64,000 nt of DNA from Sympetrum striolatum (Eukaryota > Arthropoda > Insecta > Odonata > Libellulidae), in NCBI GenBank assembly GCA_947579665.1, contig OX388345.1, positions 31,277,849 to 31,341,848 on the forward strand, given 5' to 3'. Both the position numbers and the translations under genes were made by a program. This document shows positions 1 through 12,334 of the stretch, piece after piece (position 1 is the stretch's first letter; every line of letters starts with the position of its first letter). Under the pieces are notes generated by a model, which was not told where the DNA came from, did not search any database, and was given only the letters and a program-made list of their open reading frames with translations.

Positions 1-1933
1 GTTTTAAAGTTACACAATATCAGAAAAAATTCATATCCTTGAAAAGAATTAAGAAAGCAAAATATGATCCTACCAATAAATAACCTCTCTTCTGTTTCCT
101 GGACTAGAACGGTTTTTTTACAATGAATAGTTTATAACTACTACTTATAATAAAACTTTTGATTACATTTATATATTATGAAATATTTTAATATACATTG
201 TGTATTTAAAATTATTTTATTTACATGACGCCACCGATAAATTATGCAAACACTTTTTTTAAGATAACAAAAATACGTTATAAATACTTAAAAATGTAAA
301 AATACGTTATTAATTCCTGATTACAGTCATAGAAATACAAAAATAATTGATTCATAATCTAAAAAATATAAAATGTATGTAAAACTTATCCTTAAATATT
401 CATCATATTCATCTCTCGCCGATGCAAATAATTCTAAATTCCCAGTTGCGCGAAGGCCGTATGAATACTAATACCTCTTCCATTAGCCACGCAATACTTT
501 GGAAATAGTAAAAGAAATAAGCAAATAGGCAAGTGTAAGCTTAGTTTCCATTGCGTAAGTATTCCACGCATGTGTGCACATTTAGAATGTACTGTGTGAG
601 AAAATCTTTTCATAGTATTCAAAGAACAGCGACGAAAAATCAAGCCATTAATTACGACCTTGAATTCCTCACTAATTTCTATTTTACTATGGCAGTGGAC
701 TTGAAGTGAGGTAAAGTAATATTAGACAATTAAAAGACAAAATAATATCACAACTATTACTGTTTCCCTTCGTCAAACCATTCCATTTTTATTCAACTTA
801 ATAAATTCCAAGGTTTGCGGATTTCGGTTTTTGCGAAAGCCGCGATATTTTTAAATTAAATTAGATTAGATTCAAATGAAGAATATCCCATTCATTATAC
901 AATGACGGCAGTAAAAGACATCCTTGTGTTATAGCTATTATTATAAACATATTAATTATAACACATGAAAATTTTCGCGCGTTTTTCCTGTTAGGCAAAA
1001 ATATAAATGCATCTTTCTAGGATAACTATAGATTAGTAAAATCAGATTAATCGCTAAAATTTCTGAATATTAGATAACTTAATACTAATTTAAAACAATA
1101 AATTTATTTATTGAAAAATCAGTTCAGAGAATTTTTGATATGTGACTTCGATAGCATTAATAAGTAGTGCGTAACATTTCATATGGCCATTTGTATTCTT
1201 AGATAGTCACAAAAGAAATATTAAGCTATTAAGTGCATTAAGCTTGTTAAAATTCCGTCAGTAGTGTCTTAGCATTAAAAACTCTTCCGGTCTCTCGAGG
1301 AAATTCGTCTTTAACTCGGCATAATAAATGTCACCACTGTGTGAGATGACGGGCATACGCTAAGTAGGATACGCCTGTCAATTATATAATCAAGCAACGG
1401 ATGGCGACCTTGAATGCAGCCAAGGCTCTCGTTTTCATTCGAACGTGGCAGATTAAAACGTTTGTTTTCTTAACCTTATGGTGAGAGTGATCGCTTTCAT
1501 AATCGGCCGCAGTGAATATCTATTTTATGGCTCAGAACATGACGGTAGTTTGCATAATTTTTCTCACACTCCGACCCTTTAAGTGTGTCTTTAATTTTTT
1601 ACCGATTAGTTGAAACATAATTACGTTGATAGCGATTGTCATCAACGTTTTTGCTATGTGCGAGAAACCGTTACAACTCCAACTAATAAAAGAGTGTATT
1701 TTCTTACATTATAATAGTTATTATGTATTATTATTGCATTTACACAGCATACAGGCAAAAACTAAGTGGCAATGCCCATGCCATATGATGATTATAGAAA
1801 AACGGATATCTGAACATACATACACGAATAATATAAATGATAAAATGTAACAAAATCCCAAAACCATGCAAAAATACAACACTAGTCAATAAGTACACAG
1901 ATAAATTTTAGAGAGCCAATTTCCAATATGTAC
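1..1933. other. AT-rich non-coding DNA, no gene seen
   Basis: No open frame of convincing length or composition is present on either strand. The longest reading frames (about 70 codons) are rich in Leu, Ile, Tyr and Lys, as expected of translated AT-rich DNA, and match no family I know. A slightly GC-richer stretch lies at about 1270-1510. I see no transposon terminus or tandem repeat here. Confidence 0.6.
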
Positions 1934-1941
1934 ATCATTAA
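1934..1941. repeat. Left 8-bp target-site duplication of the hAT-like element
   Basis: ATCATTAA abuts the left terminus. Its partner ATCATGAA at 2695-2702 abuts the right terminus. The single difference suggests a moderately old insertion. Confidence 0.7.
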
Positions 1942-2694
1942 TAGAGGTGTTTGAAAATGTTTTTATTTTTTCTGAAATTTGTTGGTTTGAAAACCAAATT
2001 GTGGTGTTTTATGTTTTTATTAAGTTTCCTAAATTTGGTGTTACTAATTTTCACAGAGTCTCATTTAAGCAAACGAATGATATTAGGCACACTTTAGCAT
2101 AAAGCATTTAAAATACTATTAACTGTAAATTATACAAAATATTAAATTAAATTTATTTAAAACCGTGCTGCTTACGCCTAAGGAAAATGCTTTCACAGCT
2201 GAAGATCAACAAAACATGATATTTTCATTAAAAACATATTGACACGATAGATGTTAGGATTGACGTATTTCTTCGTGGAATTAGGCGAGATTTTGTGATA
2301 ATCCATAATGAAAAGACAGTTTTGTGAATTTACTGCAAAAGATCAAAGCTGAATTCGCGTAAGAAAAGAAGTTATGAGTGATAAAAAATGCGACAAAAAA
2401 TACGTAAATAATACAATTTTATATTGTACACTCCTGGCCAAAATTAACGCAGCACCTCCCTAGCGATCCTTACGGCCGGTGCTGAGTTAATTTTGGCCAG
2501 GACTGTACATTTATTTAAATCATATCAAAATTACATTTCCCTCTCTTACAAATGAATGAAGAATGATGAATGAAGCGAAAATCACCAAAATCTGTGCTGT
2601 TCATTAAACTGTCAAAATTAGCGTTATTTCGCTAAATCGGCTAAAATTCGCGTTATTTGTTGGTTTTATCGCTTATTGCGAAAAAACACCTCTA
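1942..2694. mobile_element. hAT-like non-autonomous DNA transposon with 8-bp target duplication
   Basis: The element starts TAGAGGTGTTT and ends AAACACCTCTA, giving perfect 11-bp terminal inverted repeats. It is flanked by ATCATTAA (1934-1941) and ATCATGAA (2695-2702), an 8-bp direct duplication with one mismatch. Both copies fit nTnnnnAn, the established target consensus of hAT transposons, and TAGAG-type termini are known in insect hATs. A GTTGGTTT motif recurs near both ends (about 1981 and 2660). At 753 bp with no recognisable transposase, it must have been mobilised in trans. A 77-bp Tc1-type MITE sits inside it, so the pre-insertion length was about 674 bp. The assignment rests on termini plus duplication, not on protein homology. 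Confidence 0.75.
2429..2505. mobile_element. 77-bp Tc1/mariner-type MITE nested in the hAT-like element
   Basis: The ends are imperfect inverted repeats. The left reads CACTCCTGGCCAAAATTAAC. The reverse complement of the right begins CAGTCCTGGCCAAAATTAAC, and both continue into a CAGCACC motif after a one-base difference. TA dinucleotides flank both ends (2427-2428 and 2506-2507), the target duplication of the Tc1/mariner superfamily. The CAGTCCTGGCCAAAATTA terminus is a common one among animal Tc1-like elements. Only about 20 bp of unique sequence separates the arms, so it has no coding capacity. Lying inside the hAT-like element, it inserted after it. Confidence 0.75.
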
Positions 2695-2702
2695 ATCATG
2701 AA
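2695..2702. repeat. Right 8-bp target-site duplication of the hAT-like element
   Basis: ATCATGAA follows the right terminus directly and matches the left duplication at 7 of 8 positions. Confidence 0.7.
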
Positions 2703-5609
2703 TTATTAAATATCCTTAAATGTTTTAATTAGCTTCATCCTTTACACCGATTGATACTATACATTATAGTTGCATCTGTAATAATTTTAAGCAAAACCAA
2801 AGTAGAAGAGCAGATTTAAGAGTATTATTTGTTTGTATACACAATATGGAATCGCTTATCGTGGAATCAGTTTCGCCTGAAATGTAGTAAACACGTATAT
2901 TTCCCGATGGAGACCACCTGTTCACCTTCATTTCCTATCAATTGTGACGTCGTGGCTCAATGTGGGTCACATCCGTAATTATAGGGCATCAGATATGCAG
3001 TTCCTAGCACGAAAGATTCCTCACGTACAGACAATCAATTAAGGTTGAAACACATTCTTTGTGTGCTTGCGAGGATGAAGTTCATTAAGCCAGTGTAATT
3101 ACTTTTGTGCGTATCTTTTTAACGAAGTGTTATAATTATTTGAAAGATACTACGGTAAAACGATTACTGTTATATCAGATTTAGGTTCAGTTCAAGTGCC
3201 CCAATTCTACAATACTCACCCAAACCAATTCCTTTATTTGGATTTGTGACTGCATATGCCAACAATTTTTCTTTCGCAAAACATAGACGTTAAAACATCC
3301 ATTATCTAATCTAGAAGTAAATTATGAAAATATATCTATTATAAAGATAACGAATTTATCACTATTTAAAGTGAGGTTTTGCTCATCAAAATTGTAAGAG
3401 AACATTTTATAAATTAAATAGATACTTGTAATGAAATCTTTTATAATAATTATTATTTTTATTACTATAAATTTCCAAGGTATGCACGCATGCATGGATA
3501 TTTTACTATAGTCTACATTGAATTTTTATTAATAAACCGTTCATTTTAAATTTTATACAGAGCATATAGGAACATTTCTTGAAAGTTTTTTTTTTGCTAT
3601 TATGCTTCCTCTTTAAATCGTGCTAAGGTTAGTGAATTTAGTACTCCAGTACTCGTATTTACATTATTAGATCAAAATTGCAAACATGATAATCATAAAA
3701 TGATGAATAGTGATGCAGAGCTTCTTTTGCTATTAAAACAGCAGTCCAGGTCCTTTAAAAACTTACAATTCATTCCTATTAAAGAATTTATTTTCAGCTT
3801 CACTTTTTTCCAGCACCACATAAAGTTTAATTAATTTCATCAGAGAAGGGTCCAATTTAAAGAAATTAATTTTTTTGCAAAAATCGAACGAATTATGACT
3901 GGACAGAAATAAAATTGACATTATGACAAGGTTTTCCAAGTTGAGAACCAATATAACTTTAATTTTATTTATTTCCCATCCAGAGTTATTACGCGCATTT
4001 TAAGAGAAATCGAATCAAGCAAATTGTTAAACGTGTAATAGAATAAATCTTTGTGGTAATCACGAACTCTAGGACTCATTTCAAAGAGAGATTGATTTTA
4101 TAAACAAGTTTTCAGCCGAAGGCTACCTCTGTTGAAACTCAGTTGTATATATTAAGTAATGATTATCAATTGATAATAACTAATATTTCTCATAAATTAA
4201 TATGAATATTATTTTTTTTTCTTACATTAATTGTTATTTAGTAAACAATTTCTTAGTAATAAAAGTTATTTTCGCGGACTAAATTTCACATTCCTTTTAA
4301 TGTTGTGAGAAAATTTTCAATTCTTTGCTGAAAACTCTTTTACATCGCTTAATGCGGTTAATTCATAATTACTCTAATATAATTAGGTAAGCTTTTGGAG
4401 ACGGATTTAATGGAAAGCGATTAATAAGCTTGGCAATATCTAGACTTAGGTACAACATAAGCAATTAACAGTGGCAAGAGAGGAAAAAACACTGGACGGA
4501 CAATATCGTGTATTTTGTGGTGAATTTCGAGAATGGGGATGATCCTTTTAAAGACACTTAAACAAAAAAGCCATTATTTCGTAAACGCCATCTTAATATT
4601 TCATCCGTTTGTGGAAACCCATCTAAAGCGAAATTCATTAACATCCATTAATAGCGCCGGCATTTTTTCCGGGGTATTTTTTTTAATTAGAGGAGTTTTT
4701 GATGGATATGGAGGTTGCCACTGTAGAGGATTAGGACCGGAAGAAGGAAAGGAAGGAGAGGTGAGGAAAATGAGCGAACGGAAGGACAAACAAACAGAGA
4801 GGCAAACGACATTATTCAAGGACGATACTAAAGCTGACTTTAGATAAGCGATTCACGGTATTCTTTTCTATTTCTCGTGGTATTACGTATAATTTATGCC
4901 ATGTGCTAATGAATATGCTTCCAATTATCTCCTTTATATTTTTCAGAGATGAACGATGTATAACTTATGAGAATATATAAATCTCTATATACCTAAAGTA
5001 CTCGTGTCGCGAAGTTTCTGTTTGCTAGGTACACTCACTAAAACATGCATACAGAATTTCTAGAATTTAAGAAACACTAAGTAAGGCGATTGGTAAATCC
5101 AAAAATATAAATTGGTAGTATTGGGAAAAGTGTTGCAACAATTATTTTATTTATTCTACAAGCACTTTTTTGTGGATTTAGCCACTTTAAAGTCCCGTAC
5201 AGTTCTGAATTGAAACATTCATAAAATCATATGGGAATACCTTCAAATTTCTTTGGAATTTTTCTTTCTATCTCCTGTCACGAGAGGAAAACATATACAT
5301 ATATTGATAAATTGGGAATGAAAATTCCATTAATCTGTTTAATTTCACTAAAAGTTCCATTTTTTAACTTTCCCTGATTTAATCACTATGCAGTACCCAT
5401 TTTGAGGAAATTAAAATTAGAGAAATTCCTTATATACATAATATTTCATGGATGATTCAGAGTATATTGGCGCTTTATCAGGGTATGCACTTCCGATCAT
5501 TTTCTCTGGGTACTATACTGGGTTCTGTACTGGTACTATACTGTCTTTTACCATGATAGATTCCAAGAAATCAGCACTCTTTTTACGTTCCCAAAGAAAT
5601 TTTAAAGGC
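2703..5609. other. AT-rich non-coding DNA, no gene seen
   Basis: Both strands are stop-rich. A purine-rich segment at about 4730-4810 opens a 104-codon frame on the plus strand and a 72-codon frame on the minus strand. Both follow from base composition (GGAAGG-like runs) and resemble no known protein. No terminal repeats were found. Confidence 0.55.
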
Positions 5610-5770
5610 TTACTCGTCTTCAGAATCTTCTCCTGGCGCAGTTAATGTTACTTCCTTAACCATTGACAATAAAAAGCTCCATTCATCACGATATGATGGC
5701 AGTAGCGCGACTATAAATAAGTTAATTTGTAGGTCATGTGCCGAATGGCGGCTTGTAGGGTACATGCATA
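5610..5770 (-). pseudogene. Possible coding relic ending in an acidic tail
   Basis: On the minus strand a frame ending at TAA (5612-5610) is open for about 50 codons and has protein-like composition. It holds a hydrophobic stretch, an LLPSYRDEW motif, and finishes GEDSEDE before the stop. Spacing and flavour vaguely recall the helical gag region of Copia-type retrotransposons (LP.Y within a Leu-rich stretch), but there is no zinc knuckle or protease. I cannot assign a family. It may be the last exon of an old gene, a retroelement fragment, or chance. Confidence 0.2.
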
Positions 5771-7194
5771 CGTTGATATAGGTGATGGAGGATTTTCGAG
5801 GTTAAAATGCAGTAAATAACTTTCTTTAAGTATCATCATTAATTCATGTCCCATAAGTATAGTATTCAGGCTCAAGGAGCAATCCAGAAACTTAGGAAGT
5901 GTAGTCTAGAATTAGGAAATGGGTAAGCGTAATCTTAACCGATGAAATCAATTAAATTTGAGAATATTCTTTTGTTTATTTTTAACATATCAGATTTAGG
6001 GCATACAGAATAATGAGGGCTTACTGCGTTCTCTTATAATCTTTAATTTTCACCTGAAACACCTTTTAAAGATCCTTTTAGTGCAAAAGAGAAGTAATTG
6101 AATAATGTGTTCATAAGCCGAGAATTTTGGATCCTCGCCTAAGAAATCAGCGGGTGGAGTGATTGGGAAGGAAGGAAGACTAGACAGGCTATGGGATTTC
6201 GCTTTTCCGCATTTTTCGAGCTCATAGAAGCACGCTTTTCTCTCCGATGATTAAAGAGGCGTCACACATTTTCGCTTCTCAAGAGAGATTCATTCATTTC
6301 CCTCCCCTTTAGTTTACATTTCTTCCGCCAGAGGGAACTGGAAAAGGGTTATATTCCTCGGATGATGTTATAAGACGTTGTGCTCTTTTCAATCTTTGAC
6401 GGGCGGATACGCATCTCCCTGTCTTTGGTTTCTCTCCTCGTTGTCACCATTATTCACGGCTTCTTTGAGCAGAATAAAGGGAAGCCGTGGAAAACGACGC
6501 GTTAAAGAGAAAAGAAAATGGATCCGCCTTGGACATAATCCTCGGAGTGGCAGCTTTGAAAAAAGATTTTTTCGAATGAAAAGACCAAGTTTCACGGGTG
6601 TTTACCGATAGGCTGTCAAGGATTAAGGCATCGATGCGTTTCTCGTCGCGCTAGATATACTTATATTTCAGAGGAGATTTTCTTTGAGATCGTCATGGTG
6701 ACGGGGCGTGTAAATATGCAATCAAAGTTCAGATAATCGTATTTCCAGCTCTCTCTCTCTTAATGATGTCTTCTATACAATGCAGTTTTTAATGCTTTGA
6801 ATTTATATTCAATCTGTGTTAATTCTTGTATAAGAAAAGAGCTCTCACTTTTCATACGCTGAGCCTTTAATGCAATTTGTAAGGTAAAAAGCTTTTAATT
6901 TTGTTTTCTTTAACAGTTTACTTTTACTGCTGCAAGCCTTTTAAACGGTTTTATGAAATTCCACTCTTCTGGAGGAATTGAAACTTAAATAAATTGGACT
7001 CACTTGTTCTTAATTTCCGCAGAATTATAAAACTAATAACTATTTATTTCATTTTATGCAAAAATGACACATTTGTAAATAAAATTAATATTATATATTA
7101 AAAATCACAGAATCGGGTGAGATATGGTGGAAATCCATCATACGAAATGAAGGAAGAGTACCAGGAAGAAATACCAATCTATTCCTTTATTTCG
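5771..7194. other. Non-coding DNA with a GC-richer block
   Basis: From about 6120 to 6690 the sequence is clearly less AT-rich than its surroundings, with CG dinucleotides and overlapping opposite-strand frames of 77 and 68 codons (6378-6611 and 6389-6595). Neither resembles a known protein. Unmethylated regulatory DNA or an old exon are both possible. The rest of the interval shows nothing. Confidence 0.45.
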
Positions 7195-7270
7195 CATAAT
7201 ATTATATAATATATTATATAATATATTATATAATATATTATATAATATATTATATAATATATTATATTAT
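7195..7270. repeat. 12-bp self-complementary AT satellite
   Basis: Five exact tandem copies of ATTATATAATAT run from 7201 to 7260, with partial copies on both sides. The reverse complement of the unit is a rotation of the unit, so the whole block can fold back on itself at any register. Such AT cruciform-prone microsatellites often vary in length and break easily. Nothing in it codes. Confidence 0.9.
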
Positions 7271-8216
7271 AAGCCCATCCCGTGGTATTGTGTATAAGTG
7301 TTTTATTCCTCCTTCATCAAAATTTATATTTGACTATAAGTAAAATTTTAGGTATACCAAATGGAATCCTTATGAAGAAATTTTCACCACTTGTATTATG
7401 AAACAGACGTGTTTACATGCATCTTTACATTTAATTCGAGTAGATATCCAATAGATCAAATTTAGTGACTAATTTTGATGATATATTATTCTCTATTCTT
7501 CGGATTTTTTTATATTTTGTCAACATGTTCTTTAACTTTCATCTGATAGAACAAGTTCAAGCGATCGTGAAGCAAACTTTTGCCACTACATGCGCATAAA
7601 GTAAAATAGCACGCTATTCGTTATTTCGTTAGACTCCAGCTCTTTCTAGTTGTAATACACTTGCATTGTTCATCGGATTAAGATTTTGTTTATCGTCATT
7701 CGCTTCAACTTGGTTAAGAGAATACATCAAAAACTAATGGAGCCATGAAAACGAATATAATTTCATCTTTTGGAACTCCAACCAACCGAAAGAAACTTGA
7801 TATATTCTTACTAATTTTAGTTCAGTATGATTTTATTTACCCAAATAATTTTGTCGATCAATACTATCGAAATACTATTTCTTGTATATGGCGCCGTACT
7901 CCACCATTATTTTATTAATAATTATTACCCGAACGTTAGATTACAAACCTTTGAACCATACCCGGACAAAAATAAATAATCCATAATCCTAAATACTTGA
8001 GCATTTAATGAGTAATTGAGATAATATTTTCAAGATCAGGAAATATTTACCATCTCAAATAAAATCCATGGAGGCAGCCATCCATTGCAAACAATAAAAA
8101 TGATAGATGATTTCCTACGAAAAATTATTTTAGCTTTAATTACATTTTTTTATTTTATTAAATTTACTTTTGTGGAAAAGTATTTATTTTTATTTGTTAC
8201 CGTCTCAAAATTAAAG
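7271..8216. other. AT-rich non-coding DNA, no feature seen
   Basis: Nothing recognisable. Frames are short and translate to the Phe/Lys/Ile-rich sequence expected of AT-rich DNA. Confidence 0.55.
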
Positions 8217-8573
8217 TTAATTTTTAATTTTCTTTGTTGTCCCAGTAACTTTACGATTTTTAGTGCATAGGATATCAAACGGTATCATAATAAACCAGCG
8301 TTTTGTTTTCCCATTGTATTTCATGATAATCCGCTCGGAAAGTACGACTTCTCTCCAAGTGAAATAGTCTTCCTTGTCCAAATATGGGATTTCATTCCTG
8401 CTTCGTACTATCAATACCGCGGGACTGTTGTGTTTCCTTCCAGTCTACCGTTATCTTAGCCGTTTTTGTTTTTCTTTGCTAATCTCTTTGACCTGTATTC
8501 TTCCGTTACCTAGTTTTAATGCGTCCATAAGACTTTGCGGTGATATCGCTCTAAACCCTCCTATATCATAAAG
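8217..8573 (-). pseudogene. Possible decayed coding segment, family unknown
   Basis: Two consecutive minus-strand stretches look more protein-like than their surroundings. The first (about 8570-8452) carries an ISPQSLMDALKLGNG motif and ends in a stop. The second (8414-8217, 65 codons from an ATG) contains charged and aromatic residues such as YFTWREVVLSER. A stop lies between them, so if coding once, it is broken. No domain could be recognised. Chance is a serious alternative. Confidence 0.2.
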
Positions 8574-10565
8574 TATACCCATATGATTTTTACGGTCATA
8601 ATTTCTCAAATCCCTTAAGCTGTAGTTTCGCTCTGGGGAAATTGGAAATTCTCATGAAAAACAAGGAGATTAACTAATAAAGTAAGAGTTAAATACAATG
8701 ATTAAGACATTATAATGCAGCAATAAATACAACTCAAATTTATTACCATGTCATTAAAAATTATTCCAGTAAAGGGATTCCATTGCAAAAAGTTTCGATT
8801 TTCTATAAACATTTATATTTATTGGTAGAATACATACAAAATAAAACTTTGATGGGTGGCTAGAGGTCAGGTATTTTCCAAATCTGACTTAAAAGCAACA
8901 AGCATCGTCTTTTCATAATTTGAAATTCACAAGTATTTGTTAATTTATTAATGTAGTGGCTTCAAACAACTTATGAGTAATATTGTAACTCCTATAGTCC
9001 TAAGTCAAAGTATTCAAAACAAAAAATAATGGACATTGCATTTAAAAATTTTTTGTAATCCTTTGACTGCATTTAGGTCGATGAAAAAATGATGAAGAGT
9101 TTTCATTGATATCTATTTCTATCAGAATTCCATCGAGAATATGAGTTTAAGCCGAGGTGTATACATAAATGATAATGTAATTATAGAGGTTTTGTAGAAA
9201 AGCGTTCACAAAAAAGTAGTAAGGGAATAAAAGCAGACGCACGGCCTCAGATGGGGTGGCAACTGGTTCGTACAGCCTGGCGCAAAAATGCGTAGTTCAA
9301 AGAGATGTGAACAAAGATGTGCCGTAAACCAAGCGGAGAAAAGACGGCAGTTAGAAAGAGATAAACAGCTTTAGCTTTTGTAACAAAGCTGAAATATGGA
9401 GAGACTCCAACAAACACAATGCATGTGCTAAGGAAATAAGCTCACGTAAAATGCATATGCATACATCAGCGGTTTCCCCTTCAAAAAACGTAGGCGTGTT
9501 TGATCGAAGTAAATGTATAAGCACAAGTCACGGGAAAAGTATGACAGTGAAAGCACAAGATCTTCCCTTTTTCCGATCTTCCTCGTGGAACGATTTTCCG
9601 CGAGAAACCGCAGTTCGAAACTACACCGACCACAAAGCGTCATCGAGGGCGTATGAGGGAGGTAAACATGCAGGTATGAGGGCAAATAAGAGTAACAAGG
9701 CGCTGAATAATGGTTTCCCGTAACGTTTTTTGCGAACAGTCAATAAACCCCTCGTTGTCTAAGGACAAGCTGCAGACTGGAATAGCGGAACGAGTCAAAA
9801 GAAGTGCATTCTCTCATCGCAAGTGTGTAGAAATGACCTCGAAGAGCATGTTTGCCAGAAGGAGAGATATCTCGCTCTCTTATCAGGACTACTATGGACC
9901 AATATTTTATCTGTCCATAAGAGAAACGAATACTTACCATAATTTTTAAACTAATAGTAATGACTACGGTCCCTCATTCACTAATTTTCTTTCGAAGAAG
10001 GCTATATATAGATTTTGACACCTACTGTGTTTCACAATAATTGTTTTTATATTACTATTATTTTATTCATTAGACGAAGTTATTTTATTAATGGTCTTTC
10101 ATAGATACAACCTCTGGAGTCATTTGATGAAATTTTTATTCTAATAAATCAAATACAATTGGCTACAACTATAATACAAAAAAATGACAAATATCAGATA
10201 ATAGATATTTTGTTCAAGCTATTAGATACAAACTAAGACAAGGTGAAGTAGATAAGTGAGTATAGATTCATAGATACAAACCAGATATAGAAACAATAAC
10301 CACAGAAAGATTTGGGTTGTGGGGAATAACTCTTCAACTGAAGGTTTACGGAGAAAACCTTCAGAAAAATACAGAGGGGGAACAAAAAAGGGAGGTTGAA
10401 AGAACACCATGAAACATAGATGTTATAAAAAACTGTTACTAATAACATCTTTATATATCTCTGTGTAGTATTATCAGAACTGTGGAGTCGGGTCACATAC
10501 GCATCGGATACTTTGCTTTTCATCGGTCGACTCCATCTTCGACCCGACCCTTCAAAAAACAAATA
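8574..10565. other. Non-coding DNA with a GC-richer block at 9240-9900
   Basis: Between about 9240 and 9900 GC and CG content rise, and overlapping plus- and minus-strand frames of 66-90 codons appear (9428-9949). None resembles a known protein, and having both strands open at once points to composition rather than coding. Just before the mariner element, 10485-10555 holds a short inverted motif (GTCGGGTC and GACCCGAC) of unknown meaning. Confidence 0.45.
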
Positions 10566-11126
10566 CAGGGTGTCCGGGCTAAATGTAGAATAATACAAAA
10601 TGTAATAATTTGAAAAGTGATTGAAATATTTATTTGTGGTTTGTTTCTAGGAGTATGATAACTGAAAATGTTTTCTTACACAGTTAATAAGCCTCCATAT
10701 ATGCTCCATTAGAGGCAGAAAGACATCTAATCTGTATTTACTCTCTCCAAGTGTGTTGCAGCATTGCTGGCGAACATCTGCAATAACTGCAGGAATTTGA
10801 TTGCGTAGTTCTGGTAGATCACGGACTGTTGTCTGGTACACTTGATTCTTGGTAAACACCCATAGAAGAAACATCAAGTGGCCTCAAGTCTGGGTTCCCA
10901 GGGGGCCAAGCAATCGATGGACTACCTCTCCCAATCAAGCGATCTGGGAACTCATTATCCAAGAAATCCCTCACAATTACTGCATAATGGCAAGGTGCGC
11001 CATCATCAAGCAAATATAGACAAAAATTTGAGTTACAAAACTTGTAGAAGCAAGCCGCTGATAAACATCTCAAATATTTCTCATGTTACTACATTTTGTA
11101 TTATTATGTTTAACCCGTACATCCTG
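10566..11126 (-). mobile_element. Internally deleted Tc1/mariner-superfamily transposon with TA duplication
   Basis: Imperfect inverted repeats of 37-39 bp close the element: 10566-10604 begins CAGGGTGTCCGGGCTAAA, and the reverse complement of 11090-11126 begins CAGGATGTACGGGTTAAA. Both inner ends read AATACAAAATGTA. TA flanks each end (10564-10565, 11127-11128), as is normal for Tc1/mariner. The 561-bp body carries only the C-terminal part of a DDE transposase on the minus strand, so about half of the gene has been lost. It cannot be autonomous. Confidence 0.88.
10647..11073 (-). pseudogene. Transposase C-terminal fragment (DDE/D, IS630-Tc1-mariner type), frameshifted
   Basis: The upstream frame (11073-10819) contains DDGAPCHYA, then FPDRLIGRGSPSIAWPPG and NPDLRPLD. 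These match the family pattern QDGAPPHYA...FPGRWIGRGGP..WPPRSPDLTPLDFFLWG, so two catalytic acidic residues are visible. The continuation (WVFTKNQVY, then a DLPELRNQI helix and the tail) lies in another frame (10877-10647), so a frameshift falls near 10865-10880. The N-terminal helix-turn-helix region and the first catalytic Asp are absent, deleted between the left transposase part and the right terminal repeat. It is non-functional. Confidence 0.88.
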
Positions 11127-12334
11127 TATAAAATTCATTTATTTCAGCAAATAATCTGAATATAAAGTGAATGTATTGGAAATAGTGTTAATTACATTAT
11201 ATCGTTAAAAAATTGATAGTTTGCCTTTAGAATAAGAATGATTTTAATTAAATATTTCTTCAGTGTTTCCCTCAAATCTTTCAATGGGAGTCGAGATCAG
11301 TGTATTTTATCCAACTCGATTCTATAAATTCGATCCAGACTCAGACCCCAAAAACGCTTGTATTTGTGAGCCCTCAATTTTTTCCCGTGGTTTCATTATG
11401 CAACCTGTCACACCTAAAATAATAAAATTGATATTTAACCGATGCCCACTTTTTGAATTTTTTCTCGCTGAAAATTTTTCTCAGCATAACTTGACAAAAT
11501 AACCTGTTTTATTGCGGATTATATGGCTGCCTTTAGTATCTATTTTCATTTATTATTATAACCTTTTCCTTTATTGACAAAGTTAAAGTTTAATTCTAAA
11601 ATCAAAGTTACACATATGTGATTTGGTCTAGTGCTCCATTAAATTACAATTTCAGTTTTGCTTCTCGGATGTGACATTGAATTTAACTCGACTAACTTCC
11701 TCCATTAGTTGACTGGTAGTAATCAACTTCAGGAAATTGGAACTGATCGCCAGTGTAGGAGCACATGCTTTGTTTGAAGTTGTTTGCACGTAACAGAATT
11801 AGAGACTAACGTCAATTTGGGTTGAATCCATTTGAGGGATAAACTAAGTTTAAACTAGTAAACCACCTTCATTAGTGAGGGAATTTGAAAAATTGGTTTC
11901 TACTAGCTGTATAACATTTTTGAATTACTTTTATAATTCACAGTCAATGTAAATCAGGGTCAGAATATGATAGAGTGCTTAGAATAAGGAGAAACCAAGT
12001 CCACCCTTTTTGGCCAGAGCGTGAGACGTGGGCCGTAAAGAACTACTTCATTTAAACTATACCATTCTCTCATCAAAGTATTTCGTGTTTCAACAGGATA
12101 AATTTTGTGGAGATCGTTTACACTAACTAGCACAGGAAAATAGGCAATTACCTAATTATTTCAACAAAACTATGTGTGCAGGCGTACGTAGAGGTTTTCA
12201 GTTCACAAGTGAATTACATTTTTTGTTAAAATAAGGTTGATTACAACAAATGATTGCTTTAGGATTTCAACCAACTAAATTATTATTACTTGAGGATATA
12301 AGTTTCTTAGATTAAAATTTATTTACCAAGCATA
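11127..12334. other. AT-rich non-coding DNA
   Basis: Nothing with clear structure. A phrase at about 12010-12060 (GGCC...ACGTGGGCCGTAAAGAAC) recalls interior sequence of hAT-derived non-autonomous repeats and could belong with the terminus at 12335-12412, but I could not find a matching left end or target duplication. Confidence 0.4.
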
